Position numbers and translations under genes: made by a program
Origin: Alphaproteobacteria bacterium
Lineage (GTDB): Bacteria > Pseudomonadota > Alphaproteobacteria > Micavibrionales > Micavibrionaceae
Reading direction: 5' to 3'
Length of the DNA stretch: 40,624 nt
Assembly (NCBI GenBank): GCA_028277665.1
Contig: JANQFU010000015.1
Coordinates: 1-40,624, forward strand
Part shown: piece by piece, positions 24,484 through 32,021 of the stretch
Layout: each line of letters starts with the position of its first letter
Numbering within the stretch: the first letter of the stretch is position 1
The notes under the pieces: model-generated
Database searches by the model: none
What the model was told of the DNA's origin: nothing
Seen by the model: only the letters and a program-made list of their open reading frames with translations

Positions 24484-25269
24484 ATGGCAGGGACGAATAA
24501 TGCAGAATTGAACAGGGACGGTACTCTTCCTCCCGGGCCTGTCGTGGTGCTTGTGGATCCGCAAATGGGCGAGAATATCGGCGCGGCGGCGCGGGCGATG
24601 CTGAATTGCGGGTTACAGGATTTGCGCCTTGTGCGCCCGCGTGACGGCTGGCCGAATGCGCGGGCCCAGGCGATGTCCTCGGGCGCGCTGGACCGGATGC
24701 CGGAGGTGCGGGTTTATGAGACGACGGCCGATGCGGTCGCCGATTGTCATTTCGTCGCTGCGACGACGGCGCGGCCGCGCGAACAGGTCAAGGAGGTTCA
24801 TACGCCGCGGACGATCGTTCCCGTTCTTTCAGAGCGGATTGCGGCCGGGAATCGGGTAGCGATTCTGTTTGGGGCCGAGCGGACCGGTCTTGAGAATGAT
24901 GATATCGCGTTGTCGCGGGCTGTGATTACGGTGCCGCTCAATCCCGGGTTTTCGTCCTTGAATCTCGCGCAGGCCGTTTTGACGGTCTCCTACGAATGGC
25001 GGATGCAGTGCGTTGGTGTGTGTCCGGCGGAGCTGCATCGCGGGGATAGTCTGCCTGTGCCGCATCACCTTTTGGAAGAATTTCTGTGTCGTCTTGAAGG
25101 GGAGCTGGATACGCATCATTTCTTCCGGACGCCGGAGATGCGCCCGGCGATGGTCCGGAATATCCGGAACATGTTTACGCGCGCGGATCTGACCGATCAG
25201 GAAGTGCGGACGCTGCACGGAATTGTGACGGCTCTGACCGGCGGTAAAAAAAGTAAGTCAGGATACTGA
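24484..25269 (+). CDS. trmJ: tRNA (cytidine/uridine-2'-O-)-methyltransferase TrmJ
   Basis: The 261-residue SPOUT-class methyltransferase 2'-O-methylates position 32 of tRNA anticodon loops. Three SpoU motifs are seen: NIGAAARAM (31-39), LFGAERTGL (128-136) and PGFSSLNLAQA (154-164), followed by a TrmJ-type C-terminal helical extension. The frame is open to 24151 across the REP-like pair, but the ATG at 24484 has AGGAAAG upstream and gives a normal N-terminus. The alternative is another SpoU-family rRNA/tRNA methylase; the C-terminal extension favours TrmJ. Confidence 0.87.
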   Translation: MAGTNNAELNRDGTLPPGPVVVLVDPQMGENIGAAARAMLNCGLQDLRLVRPRDGWPNARAQAMSSGALDRMPEVRVYETTADAVADCHFVAATTARPREQVKEVHTPRTIVPVLSERIAAGNRVAILFGAERTGLENDDIALSRAVITVPLNPGFSSLNLAQAVLTVSYEWRMQCVGVCPAELHRGDSLPVPHHLLEEFLCRLEGELDTHHFFRTPEMRPAMVRNIRNMFTRADLTDQEVRTLHGIVTALTGGKKSKSGY

Positions 25270-25279
25270 AAAAAAGACA

Positions 25280-25307
25280 GGGGCGCAGAGATTTGATCCC
25301 GCGCCCC
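25280..25307 (-). terminator. Intrinsic terminator of rpsD
   Basis: GGGGCGC (25280-25286) pairs with GCGCCCC (25301-25307). On the minus strand the stem is followed by TGTCTTTTTTT. It may also serve trmJ weakly. Confidence 0.85.
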
Positions 25308-25344
25308 GTTCTTGAATTTCGGGTTCTGTGTCGACCGGATTGCC

Positions 25345-25962
25345 TTACCGGCTGTAGAATTCGACCACGAGGTTCGGTTCCATGTGGACCGCGTAGGGCA
25401 CGTCCTCCAGTTTCGGAATACGCAGAAACGTGGCTTTCATACCTTTATCGTCGGTCGTGATATATTCCGGAACGTCGCGCTCCTGAGAGGCCGTGGCTTC
25501 GAGCACGAGCGGCAATTCACGGGATTTTTGTTTGATTTCGATGACGTCCCCTTCTTTGACAAGGTAAGAGGGGATGTTGACGCGCTTGCCGTTCACGAGG
25601 ATGTGCCCGTGATTGACAAATTGACGTGCGGCGAAGACCGTCGGGACGAATTTCGCACGGTAGATGACGGCATCCAGACGGCGCTCCAGCAGACCGACCA
25701 GATTTTGCCCCGTGTCGCCGCGCAGGCGGACAGCTTCCGCGTAGTAGCGGCGGAATTGTTTTTCCCCGATGTTTCCGTAGTAGCCTTTCAGCTTTTGCTT
25801 GGCCATCAGCTGAATACCGAAATCCGTCGGCTTGCCGCGGCGTGCGCCGTGCATACCCGGACCTGTCTGGCGTGTGTTGTACGGAGATTTCGGGCGGCCC
25901 CAGATATTGGCACCGATGCGGCGGTCGATTTTATATTTCGCCTGATGACGCTTTCCACTCAT
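25345..25962 (-). CDS. rpsD: Ribosomal protein S4 (uS4)
   Basis: The 205-residue protein binds 16S rRNA and nucleates 30S assembly. The whole sequence follows alphaproteobacterial S4: [20 protein letters not shown] at the start and an S4 RNA-binding domain about 94-155 ([12 protein letters not shown] ... [22 protein letters not shown]). AAGGAAA precedes the ATG. It is monocistronic here, apart from the alpha-operon location used in many bacteria, as is common in alphaproteobacteria. A complete TATAGT element lies 68 nt upstream in the same orientation, so the element falls in or near its promoter or leader. Confidence 0.97.
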   Translation of the reverse strand: MSGKRHQAKYKIDRRIGANIWGRPKSPYNTRQTGPGMHGARRGKPTDFGIQLMAKQKLKGYYGNIGEKQFRRYYAEAVRLRGDTGQNLVGLLERRLDAVIYRAKFVPTVFAARQFVNHGHILVNGKRVNIPSYLVKEGDVIEIKQKSRELPLVLEATASQERDVPEYITTDDKGMKATFLRIPKLEDVPYAVHMEPNLVVEFYSR

Positions 25963-26030
25963 GTGTCTTTTTCCTTCTATCTTATGTTTTGTTGTCCCAC
26001 CGGACCGAAACAGGTTTGACCGCGTGCTTT

Positions 26031-26171
26031 TATAGTTATTCGCATTTAAAATAGGATATTTTAAATGCGAGCCCTCAAGTGCCGGGCATGCTTCCGTCCT
26101 TACGGACGCCTCGCTTTGCTCGGTACAATTTCCAATAAGAATATGTCGTATTCTTATCGGAAATCACTATA
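26031..26171 (-). mobile_element. 141-bp TATAGT miniature element, copy 3 (inverted)
   Basis: Same 141-bp length in the opposite orientation, directly upstream of rpsD. The hairpin stems are kept, partly by G-U type pairs, while loops differ (CGACA and ATCCT), so loop complementarity is lost in this copy. The central CGTCC-GTAA-GGACG is intact. Confidence 0.85.
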
Positions 26172-26282
26172 AATTTTGTCTGCACACCCGGTCAACGGGG
26201 CCGGAACACCCGGCCCTCTTTCGTGGGAATAGGCGCTTTTATACGGATTTTTTGGCGGAAGTCAAACATTTCTCCTGCAAAG

Positions 26283-26504
26283 CACGGCAATCGCCTGAAG
26301 TTATGAATCCCGGAGGCAAGAAATACATAAATCATTCAAAACCATATAAAATCGTCATCCTCCGGCCAAGTTTACGTGAGTCCGGAGGATCCATTCATCC
26401 GCTCGCGATAACTTTGGAATAGATCCTCTGCCTTCGCAGAGGATGACGAAATTTAATTATATCAATATTTTATGGTTTACGTGTTTTTTAAAGCGATTGC
26501 CCTG
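26283..26504. mobile_element. Family-2 miniature element, copy B (222 bp)
   Basis: It begins CACGGCAATCGCCTGAAG and ends AAAGCGATTGCCCTG; GGCAATCGC and GCGATTGCC are perfect terminal inverted repeats. The interior carries CGTCATCCTCCGG...CCGGAGGATC and GATCCTCTG...CAGAGGATGACGA. It matches copy A at 15095 in ends and order. The remainder of 26172-26614 shows no gene. Confidence 0.8.
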
Positions 26505-26614
26505 CCCGTAAAGGGAGAAATTAAAAGCAGGCGGCATTTGCTTTTGCGTGTAGGCGTACTAAATCAGTCCTGATTATCACCTGCGTCACCTAATTATTAA
26601 GAGGAGGGAAAACC

Positions 26615-27199
26615 ATGCAGACGATGAAAATCAGAAAGACGGCTTTTTTACTTGGTGCAGGAATGGTTCTCGGCCTTTTGACGGCGGGCGCGCTTCCGGC
26701 TCAGGCCGGGATGTGCAAGAAAAGCGTCGAAAAAGAGCGTTTCGAAGAAAATCAGTTCCGCGAGCCCTGCCAGAGTTACCGGGAGGTCCCGGAAGGGTTT
26801 GTGAAAAAAGGCTGCGAGATTGTTCGTGCTGACAAGGACATGAAAGCTTCGAAGCCGGCACAGGTTGTTTCCGATTATACGCTGTTCTTCGAATTTGACA
26901 GTGCGGCGATTAATCCGGACGGCAGGAAAATCCTCGAGCAAGTTGCCCATGAAATTAAAAAATACAAGCCGCGCGAAGTGACTGTGGCCGGATACGCAGA
27001 CAAGGCCGGGCCGCAGGATTACAATGCGGCGCTTTCGCGGAAGCGCTCGGAAGCGGTCTCGCAAGCTTTGACAACGCTTGGGATCGATAACCGGGTCATC
27101 GAGAAACAGGCTTACGGCGAAACCCGTCCGGCCGTCAAAACGCCGGACGGCGTCCGCGAACTGCGCAACCGCCGCGTCGTGATCGAGTTCAGGAAATAA
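26615..27199 (+). CDS. OmpA-family periplasmic peptidoglycan-binding protein
   Basis: The 194-residue protein has a signal peptide (hydrophobic about 9-28, cleavage near ALPAQA-GM, residue 31) and a C-terminal OmpA-like domain (about 86-193; YTLFFEFDSAAINPDG, then GYADKAGPQDYNAALSRKRSEAV and the RNRRVVIEF end). The aspartate and arginine positions used to hold diaminopimelate are present. No beta-barrel precedes the domain and there is no lipobox cysteine, so it is probably a soluble periplasmic protein. Three cysteines lie in the short linker (about 34, 52, 67). An excellent AGGAGG (26602-26607) precedes the ATG at 26615. Confidence 0.87.
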   Translation: MQTMKIRKTAFLLGAGMVLGLLTAGALPAQAGMCKKSVEKERFEENQFREPCQSYREVPEGFVKKGCEIVRADKDMKASKPAQVVSDYTLFFEFDSAAINPDGRKILEQVAHEIKKYKPREVTVAGYADKAGPQDYNAALSRKRSEAVSQALTTLGIDNRVIEKQAYGETRPAVKTPDGVRELRNRRVVIEFRK

Positions 27200-27202
27200 A
27201 TA

Positions 27203-27339
27203 TAGGGACCTCTGCAAAATTCCCCCATTAACACAAAAATCGTCATTCCCGCGAAGGCGGGAATCTTTTGGAAACAAAGAATTGAAAGATCCCCGCCTTC
27301 GCGGGGATGACGAAAAAAAGGAATTTGCAGAGGTTCCTA
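27203..27339. mobile_element. Family-3 miniature element, copy 1 (137 bp)
   Basis: Ends TAGGGACCTCTGCAAA and TTTGCAGAGGTTCCTA are inverted repeats. The interior is a REP-like pair, GTCATTCCCGCG and CGCGGGGATGAC, joined by TCTTTTGGAAACAAAGAATT. The copy at 37608-37745 is almost identical, so one of the two is a recent arrival. Confidence 0.88.
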
Positions 27340-27389
27340 ATAAAACGTTTGGGGAAGGTTGGGACTGCTTAAACTGACAGTGCGCAGTA

Positions 27390-27474
27390 TGGTGGCCCCG
27401 GCCGGACTCGAACCGGCACGCCCGAAGACCCGCGATTTTAAGTCGCGTGCGTCTACCAATTCCGCCACGGGGCC
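27390..27474 (-). tRNA. tRNA-Leu (anticodon UAA)
   Basis: On the minus strand the gene reads from GGCCCCGTGGCGG to a genome-encoded CCA. The acceptor stem GGCCCCG/CGGGGCC, T-arm GCCGG-TTCGAGT-CCGGC, class II long variable arm (CGGGTCTTCGGGCGT) and anticodon loop CTTAAAA with TAA are all present. Its 5' end lies 8 nt after the pentapeptide-gene stop. Confidence 0.96.
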
Positions 27475-27482
27475 GCCTGCGC

Positions 27483-28082
27483 TCAGTTCTGCGCGTTACG
27501 GAAGATAGCCGTTCTTTCCCTGTGAGACAAGGCATTTAACGCCAGAACCTTTTCGCCGATCACGATCGCCTGGTCGAGGATCAGGATCGGTTTTTCAAAC
27601 CCGCGAATGACTTTCGGCGGGCCGGAAAAACGCAGGCGCAGCCCGTCATTGATCACGGCGGTGCACTCCCGGATTTCGGCCGCCTCCCCGAACGGCAAAG
27701 ACATCCAGGACGCGCCTTCAAAAGAGGTCTCGCGGAACAGGGCATGATGGATATCGGCATCGCCCAGCCGGGCAAACGCCAGATCCGCCCCCGAGAGATC
27801 GCTCTCGCACAGGCAGGCCGCGCTCAGACAAGCCCCGGAAAGATCCGCGTCCCGCAGGTCGCATTCCGAAAGATTGGAATCCAGCAGATTGGCGCCGGAG
27901 AGATCCGCTCCACGCAGACGCACCCCGTCATATTGCCCGCCGGCCAGATTGCGCCCCCGCAGGTTCGCGCCGCTCAGGTCGATATTCTCCTTGATCGCGG
28001 CCTCAAGGGTCGTTTTCCAGTTGCCTGTCTGTCGGCCGTGAAACAGCGCCGCGCCGCTTTCTTTATGTGTGATGGTGATCAT
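27483..28082 (-). CDS. Pentapeptide-repeat protein
   Basis: The 199-residue protein contains about 17 tandem A(D/N)LXX-type pentapeptides in its middle (from IDLSGANLRGRNLAG to GADLAFARLGDADIHHALF), which should form a right-handed beta-helix. An N-terminal segment of about 35 residues and a C-terminal non-repeat part of about 75 residues flank it. Such proteins may mimic DNA (gyrase protection) or be scaffolds; function cannot be assigned. The ATG at 28082 is preferred over the upstream frame start at 28163, whose extra 27 residues are basic and lie in the AT-rich promoter DNA. It is followed by tRNA-Leu on the same strand. Confidence 0.8.
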   Translation of the reverse strand: MITITHKESGAALFHGRQTGNWKTTLEAAIKENIDLSGANLRGRNLAGGQYDGVRLRGADLSGANLLDSNLSECDLRDADLSGACLSAACLCESDLSGADLAFARLGDADIHHALFRETSFEGASWMSLPFGEAAEIRECTAVINDGLRLRFSGPPKVIRGFEKPILILDQAIVIGEKVLALNALSHRERTAIFRNAQN

Positions 28083-28130
28083 GATCCTGTGTCTCCCCCG
28101 AGATTTTGGACGTTTTAAAATGATAATAAA

Positions 28131-28159
28131 ATTGCAAAAATGCATTTGCATTTTGCAAT
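28131..28159. promoter_or_regulatory. Near-perfect palindrome ATTGCAAAA(A)TGCA-tt-TGCATTTTGCAAT
   Basis: The arms 28131-28144 and 28147-28159 differ by a single extra A. The palindrome lies 48 nt upstream of the pentapeptide start, in the AT-rich divergent region with uvrC, and looks like an operator. Confidence 0.55.
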
Positions 28160-28200
28160 TCACTACTTTTAGTTGTATATTTTATGACGGATGTCAAGAA

Positions 28201-28242
28201 TTATGTGTGAAAAAACAATAGATTTGTGTATTTTACACATAA
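28201..28242. promoter_or_regulatory. Inverted repeat TTATGTGT / ACACATAA upstream of uvrC
   Basis: The arms are 28201-28208 and 28235-28242, with an inner GTGTA-TTT-TACAC palindrome at about 28226-28238. It lies 55 nt upstream of uvrC. The pattern suggests an operator for the divergent uvrC/pentapeptide region. Confidence 0.45.
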
Positions 28243-28296
28243 ACGGAAATACGAAAGACCGTGGCATTTCCGTCCGGATTCCGTTATGAGTGGAGC

Positions 28297-30171
28297 ATGG
28301 ACGAAGACGCAGCTCACGATGACGAACGGGAAGAAAGCGCGGCCTGTGCCGGACGGCTCGCCGAAGGGGTGGCGTGCATCAAATCCGCCGTCCGGACATT
28401 GCCGGGAACGCCCGGCGTATACCGGATGCTGGCCGACGACGAGACGGTTTTGTATGTCGGGAAAGCCCGGAGCCTGAAACGCCGGGTTGTGTCGTATACG
28501 CAGATTTCCCGTCTTCCCGTTCGTTTGAAGCGCATGGTGGCGGCCACGCGCCGGATGGAATTCGTCTATACGCATACCGAGGCCGAGGCGTTGCTGCTTG
28601 AGGCAAATTTGATCAAAACGTTAAAGCCCCGGTATAACATCCTGCTTCGCGACGATAAATCTTATCCCTATATCCGTTTGAACAGCGGGCATGATTATCC
28701 GGGGCTTTTTAAATATCGTGGAGCGCGCAAAAAAGACGGTGCGTATTTCGGGCCGTTTGCGACGGCCGGAGATGTCAACCGGACCCTGATTACGCTTCAG
28801 AAGGCTTTTATGTTGCGTAATTGCACGGATTCCATGTTCGCACAGCGCAAACGTCCCTGTCTTCAGTATCATATCAAACGGTGTACGGCCCCGTGTGTCG
28901 GGTATTGTTCCCGAGCGGAGTATGCGGCGCAAGTCGGGCAGGCACGGGATTTTTTGTCCGGCAAGAGCCATGATGTCCAGCAAGAATTATCCGGGGCCAT
29001 GACGGCTGCGAGCGCGGAAGAGAATTTCGAGGCGGCGGCCCGTTACCGCGACCGGATCAAGGCGCTGGCCGCCATTCAGGCGCGTCAGACAATTCATCTT
29101 CCCGGCCTGCGGGATGCGGATATTGTCGCGCTGCATCAGGAAGAAGGGCGTTGCTGCGTTCAGGTCTTTTTCTTTCGTGCCGGACAGAATTTCGGGAACC
29201 GGGGCTATTTCCCCCGCCATGCGCCGGAGGCCGGAGCGCAAGAGGTCCTGTCCGCTTTTCTGGCGCAGTTCTACAGCGATAAACCCGCGCCGCGGGAAGT
29301 CCTTCTTTCCCTCAATCCGGGAGAAGACCGCGCGCTTTTAGAGGAGGCTCTGGGGACGCGCCTGTCCTGTCCCATGCGCGGGGATCGCAGAAAAGCCGTC
29401 GAATTTGCGCAGGCCAACGCGCAGGAAGCGCTTCACAGAGACATCGCCCGCCGCGCGTCGGATCGTCAGATGCTTGCAGAAGTCGCGGCACTTTTCGGCT
29501 TGCCGGAACCGCCGAAGCGGATCGAAGTCTACGACAACTCTCATATCGGCGGGACGCGGCAGATCGGCGCGATGATTGTCGCGGGGCCGGACGGCTTTAT
29601 GAAATCCGAGTATCGCAAATTCAACATCCGCGAGGCGGCGGCCGGGGATGACTACGCCATGATGCGGGAGGTGATGACCCGCCGGTTTTCAAAAGCCGGA
29701 GAAGAGGCGGGAAGTGAAAAATGGCCGGACCTTCTCCTGATCGACGGCGGTCTCGGACAGGTGCATGCCGTAGAGGAAGCCCTGACCGCGCTCGGACTGA
29801 AGGGAAAGCTCCCGCTCGCCGGGGTCGCCAAGGGGCCGGACCGCAATGCCGGGCGGGAAACTTTTTTCGTGCCGGGAAAAAAGCCGTTTCAACTGCCGGA
29901 GCATACGCCTGTACTGCATTATCTTCAGCGGTTGCGCGATGAATCTCACCGCTTTGTGATCGGCGCGCAGCGCACCCGGCGGCAAGGCACCCTGCAGGCC
30001 TCGGCCCTCGACCAGATTCCCGGTGTCGGCGCCTCCCGCAAGCGGGCGCTGCTGCACCGTTTCGGCTCCGCCCAGGCCGTTGCCCGGGCCGGGATCGAAA
30101 ACCTCGAAAATGTGAACGGAATTTCCGCCTCTCTGGCCCGCCAGATCTATGAATTTTTCCATGAAAAATAA
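28297..30171 (+). CDS. uvrC: UvrABC nucleotide excision repair subunit C
   Basis: The 624-residue protein makes both incisions around DNA lesions bound by UvrB. An N-terminal GIY-YIG nuclease domain is seen (GVY at 40-42, YVG at 53-55), then a UVR helical hairpin that binds UvrB (EENFEAAARYRDRIKAL, near 240), the RNase H-like nuclease (VYDNSHIGGT near 410; DLLLIDGGLGQVHA) and a C-terminal double helix-hairpin-helix (QIPGVGASRKRALLHRFGS). Length is normal. The frame opens at a GTG at 28261; the ATG at 28297 is chosen, with a poor Shine-Dalgarno, so the GTG start is a real alternative. Confidence 0.95.
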   Translation: MDEDAAHDDEREESAACAGRLAEGVACIKSAVRTLPGTPGVYRMLADDETVLYVGKARSLKRRVVSYTQISRLPVRLKRMVAATRRMEFVYTHTEAEALLLEANLIKTLKPRYNILLRDDKSYPYIRLNSGHDYPGLFKYRGARKKDGAYFGPFATAGDVNRTLITLQKAFMLRNCTDSMFAQRKRPCLQYHIKRCTAPCVGYCSRAEYAAQVGQARDFLSGKSHDVQQELSGAMTAASAEENFEAAARYRDRIKALAAIQARQTIHLPGLRDADIVALHQEEGRCCVQVFFFRAGQNFGNRGYFPRHAPEAGAQEVLSAFLAQFYSDKPAPREVLLSLNPGEDRALLEEALGTRLSCPMRGDRRKAVEFAQANAQEALHRDIARRASDRQMLAEVAALFGLPEPPKRIEVYDNSHIGGTRQIGAMIVAGPDGFMKSEYRKFNIREAAAGDDYAMMREVMTRRFSKAGEEAGSEKWPDLLLIDGGLGQVHAVEEALTALGLKGKLPLAGVAKGPDRNAGRETFFVPGKKPFQLPEHTPVLHYLQRLRDESHRFVIGAQRTRRQGTLQASALDQIPGVGASRKRALLHRFGSAQAVARAGIENLENVNGISASLARQIYEFFHEK

Positions 30172-30213
30172 AATCCTCATTTCATGATAACAGACTGTTT
30201 TAGAATACAAAAT

Positions 30214-30244
30214 TTTTAAAATGTATATTTTTCACATTTTAAAA
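30214..30244. repeat. AT-rich hairpin TTTTAAAATGT / ACATTTTAAAA after uvrC
   Basis: A perfect 11-bp stem with a 9-nt loop lies 43 nt after the uvrC stop, in a strongly AT-rich stretch (30180-30300). It may act as a 3' end for uvrC mRNA. No gene is seen at 30172-30441. Confidence 0.5.
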
Positions 30245-30403
30245 TGCATAAAACACACCCAATAAATATTCATGTTTTTTTGTACGATTTCAAAAGCCTG
30301 TGAATTAAATTGAATGTCATCCCAAAGAGCGCTTGCGGTGATTTTTGGGGCATGCTAACGTCCCTCACATACCCGGAACCGTTGATTTTGAATGTTCAAA
30401 GAC

Positions 30404-30425
30404 AGGCGCTATTTTTGCGCCTTTT
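30404..30425 (+). terminator. Terminator-like hairpin just before the bactofilin start
   Basis: AGGCGC (30404-30409) pairs with GCGCCT (30417-30422), followed by TTT, only a few nt upstream of the AGGGAG ribosome site (30427-30432). A short palindrome TTTGAA-TG-TTCAAA (30387-30400) precedes it. It could be an attenuator in the bactofilin leader or the end of an upstream transcript. Confidence 0.5.
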
Positions 30426-30441
30426 AAGGGAGATTTTATCC

Positions 30442-31425
30442 ATGTTCCACAGACCCAAGGCGGAGCCCCGAACTCGGGAAGCCACGCAGGACACAGACCC
30501 GCGTGTGCAGTCCGATCGAGACATGCAATCCGAAAAATCCCGTGATACGAATGAACCTCTCTCCGGAAAAGGGACCGGGGTTGTCGCGGCCCTCTACGGA
30601 CAGGACAACCGCCTCGCTGCCGTTCCGGAAGAGACGCAGAAAGAAGACGACGTCAAAGAAAGACAGGAAGAGAGCAAGGAGTCTTCCGAACCTCAAAGAC
30701 AAACAGACGACACTCCGGAAACGGAACAAACGGAACAGCACCAACAACCAGAACAGGCAACGCAAGAAGAGGAAGTGAAAATCATGGCCGAAGAAAACCA
30801 GAACGACAAATCCGACACCACCGCACAACAACAAACGCAACCGGCCGCAGCGCAGGGATCCGCACCGGCCGGCAGCAGCTTCGCCCGCCCCGGACAACCG
30901 GCCCCGACACGTGTCCCGGGCTCGTTCGGTTATCCCGGTGCCGCTTATGCCGGAACCTCCGCCGCCGGTAGCGAAAGTCCCTCCACGAACCACTCGAACC
31001 GCAAGCTGATCGTCGGTGAAGGCATCAGCATGTCGGGGGAAATCGAAGCCTGTGACCATCTCATCGTCGAAGGGAAAGTCGAAGCCGCCCTGAAAGGCGC
31101 GAATATGCTCGACATCGCCGAAACCGGGGTCTTCTACGGAACGGTTGAAATCGATGAGGCGACGGTTGCCGGACGTTTTGAAGGCGACCTGACAGTCAAC
31201 GGCCGTCTGACGGTCCGCTCCGGCGGCTCGATCACAGGCGCGATTGCCTACGGAGAGCTTGAAGTCGAAGCCGGCGCGACGATCGACGGGAAACTCAGCC
31301 CGCTGAAAAACCGCGGCGGACTCGATCTGACCTCCGGCACGAAAAACAAATCCGAAACGTCCAAAAAAGACAGCAGCAAATCAACCGAAGACATCTTCGA
31401 AAAACAAACAGCCGCCGCGCAGTAA
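30442..31425 (+). CDS. Bactofilin with long acidic N-terminal extension
   Basis: The 327-residue protein carries a C-terminal bactofilin domain (about 187-290: LIVGEGISMSGEIEACDHLIVEGKVEA ... GGSITGAIAYGELEVEAGATIDGKL broken into beta-helix repeats), a polymer-forming cytoskeletal fold used for cell shape and polar structures. The first 185 residues are low complexity: charged Q/E/K-rich to about 115, then Ala/Gln/Pro-rich. The ATG at 30442 has AGGGAG upstream. An internal in-frame ATG at 30784 has GAGGAAG at about 10 nt and would give a normal 213-residue bactofilin, so two products are possible. Basic and acidic C-terminal tail residues follow the domain. Confidence 0.85.
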   Translation: MFHRPKAEPRTREATQDTDPRVQSDRDMQSEKSRDTNEPLSGKGTGVVAALYGQDNRLAAVPEETQKEDDVKERQEESKESSEPQRQTDDTPETEQTEQHQQPEQATQEEEVKIMAEENQNDKSDTTAQQQTQPAAAQGSAPAGSSFARPGQPAPTRVPGSFGYPGAAYAGTSAAGSESPSTNHSNRKLIVGEGISMSGEIEACDHLIVEGKVEAALKGANMLDIAETGVFYGTVEIDEATVAGRFEGDLTVNGRLTVRSGGSITGAIAYGELEVEAGATIDGKLSPLKNRGGLDLTSGTKNKSETSKKDSSKSTEDIFEKQTAAAQ

Positions 31426-31427
31426 TG

Positions 31428-31456
31428 CCGTTTCGCATTCAGTAAATGAGAAACGG
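31428..31456 (+). terminator. Hairpin after bactofilin (CCGTTTC / GAAACGG)
   Basis: The 7-bp stem with an inner CATT/AATG extension starts just after the stop codon. No T-run follows. The stretch 31457-31547 continues with further complementary segments (for example AAACGG with CCGTTT) and may be one more dispersed repeat, but no second copy is in view. Confidence 0.5.
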
Positions 31457-31547
31457 TATAAGGGTCGCGACGGAGACCCCGCGCAAAAGCGCGAAGGCTG
31501 CGTGCCGTTTGAACGCCCTATTCTCATTTATCGAATAAGAATGGGTA

Positions 31548-31710
31548 TATAGTGATTTCCGGTAAGAATAGGACATATTTTTATCGGAAATTGTACCGAG
31601 CAAAGCCCAAGAGACACATGGGCGTCCGTAAGGACGGAAGCATGCCCAAGGGTGCATGGGCAAGTGAGGGCTCGCATTTAAAATGTCCTGTTTTAAATGC
31701 GAATAACTAA
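31548..31710 (+). mobile_element. TATAGT miniature element, long variant (copy 4, 163 bp)
   Basis: Same order as the 141-bp copies, but two short inserts lie on either side of the central GNRA hairpin (CCCAAGAGACACATGGG and CCAAGGGTGCATGGGCAAG). The left stem reads ATTTCCGGTAAGAATA / TATTTTTATCGGAAAT: an A-T pair has become G-C on both sides, and other changes keep G-U pairing. The right terminus is AACTAA instead of AACTATA, where the family-4 element begins. Confidence 0.8.
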
Positions 31711-31943
31711 CCTCAGCTATGGATAAGAGGACTTTAAAATCTTATAAACCAACGTCATCCCGGCGAAAGCCGGGATCCAGAGAAAACGTTTTTCTTATTT
31801 TACGCGGCGTCCCGCAGAAACGGAGTTCTCCTCCGAAACTCCGGACCTTCGCGTTTAAACAACTCTGTGACTGGATCCCGGCTTTCGCCGGGATGACGGT
31901 TGGTTTTGTTGGTTTTATAACTTATTCTTATCCATAGTTCAGG
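31711..31943. mobile_element. Family-4 miniature element, copy 1 (233 bp)
   Basis: Ends CCTCAGCTATGGATAAG and CTTATCCATAGTTCAGG-like are inverted repeats, followed inward by TTATAAACCAAC and its complement. The core is CGTCATCCCGGCG...GGGATCCAG facing CTGGATCCCGG...GGATGACG. The window's last 95 bp (40530-40624) match its right half in reverse orientation. Confidence 0.8.
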
Positions 31944-31974
31944 TGCTGTAGAAAGAGAGACAACAAAAAGAATA

Positions 31975-31999
31975 AACCCCGGCAATCGCCGGGGTTTTT
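31975..31999 (+). terminator. Strong intrinsic terminator
   Basis: AACCCCGGC (31975-31983) pairs with GCCGGGGTT (31988-31996), loop AATC, followed by TTTTTC. It lies 22 nt before the next gene, so it isolates that gene from upstream transcripts. The promoter of the downstream gene must then be within or after it. Confidence 0.85.
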
Positions 32000-32021
32000 C
32001 TTTGCCGGAAAGATCTGTATC

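Noticed and set aside
28201..28242. FNR or LexA box upstream of uvrC
   Set aside because: The arms do not match TTGAT-N4-ATCAA or GTTC-N7-GTTC patterns.
30436..31059. 207-codon hydrophobic frame antisense to bactofilin
   Set aside because: Its Leu/Phe/Arg-rich composition comes from the reverse complement of Gln/Glu/Lys codons; no start context supports it.
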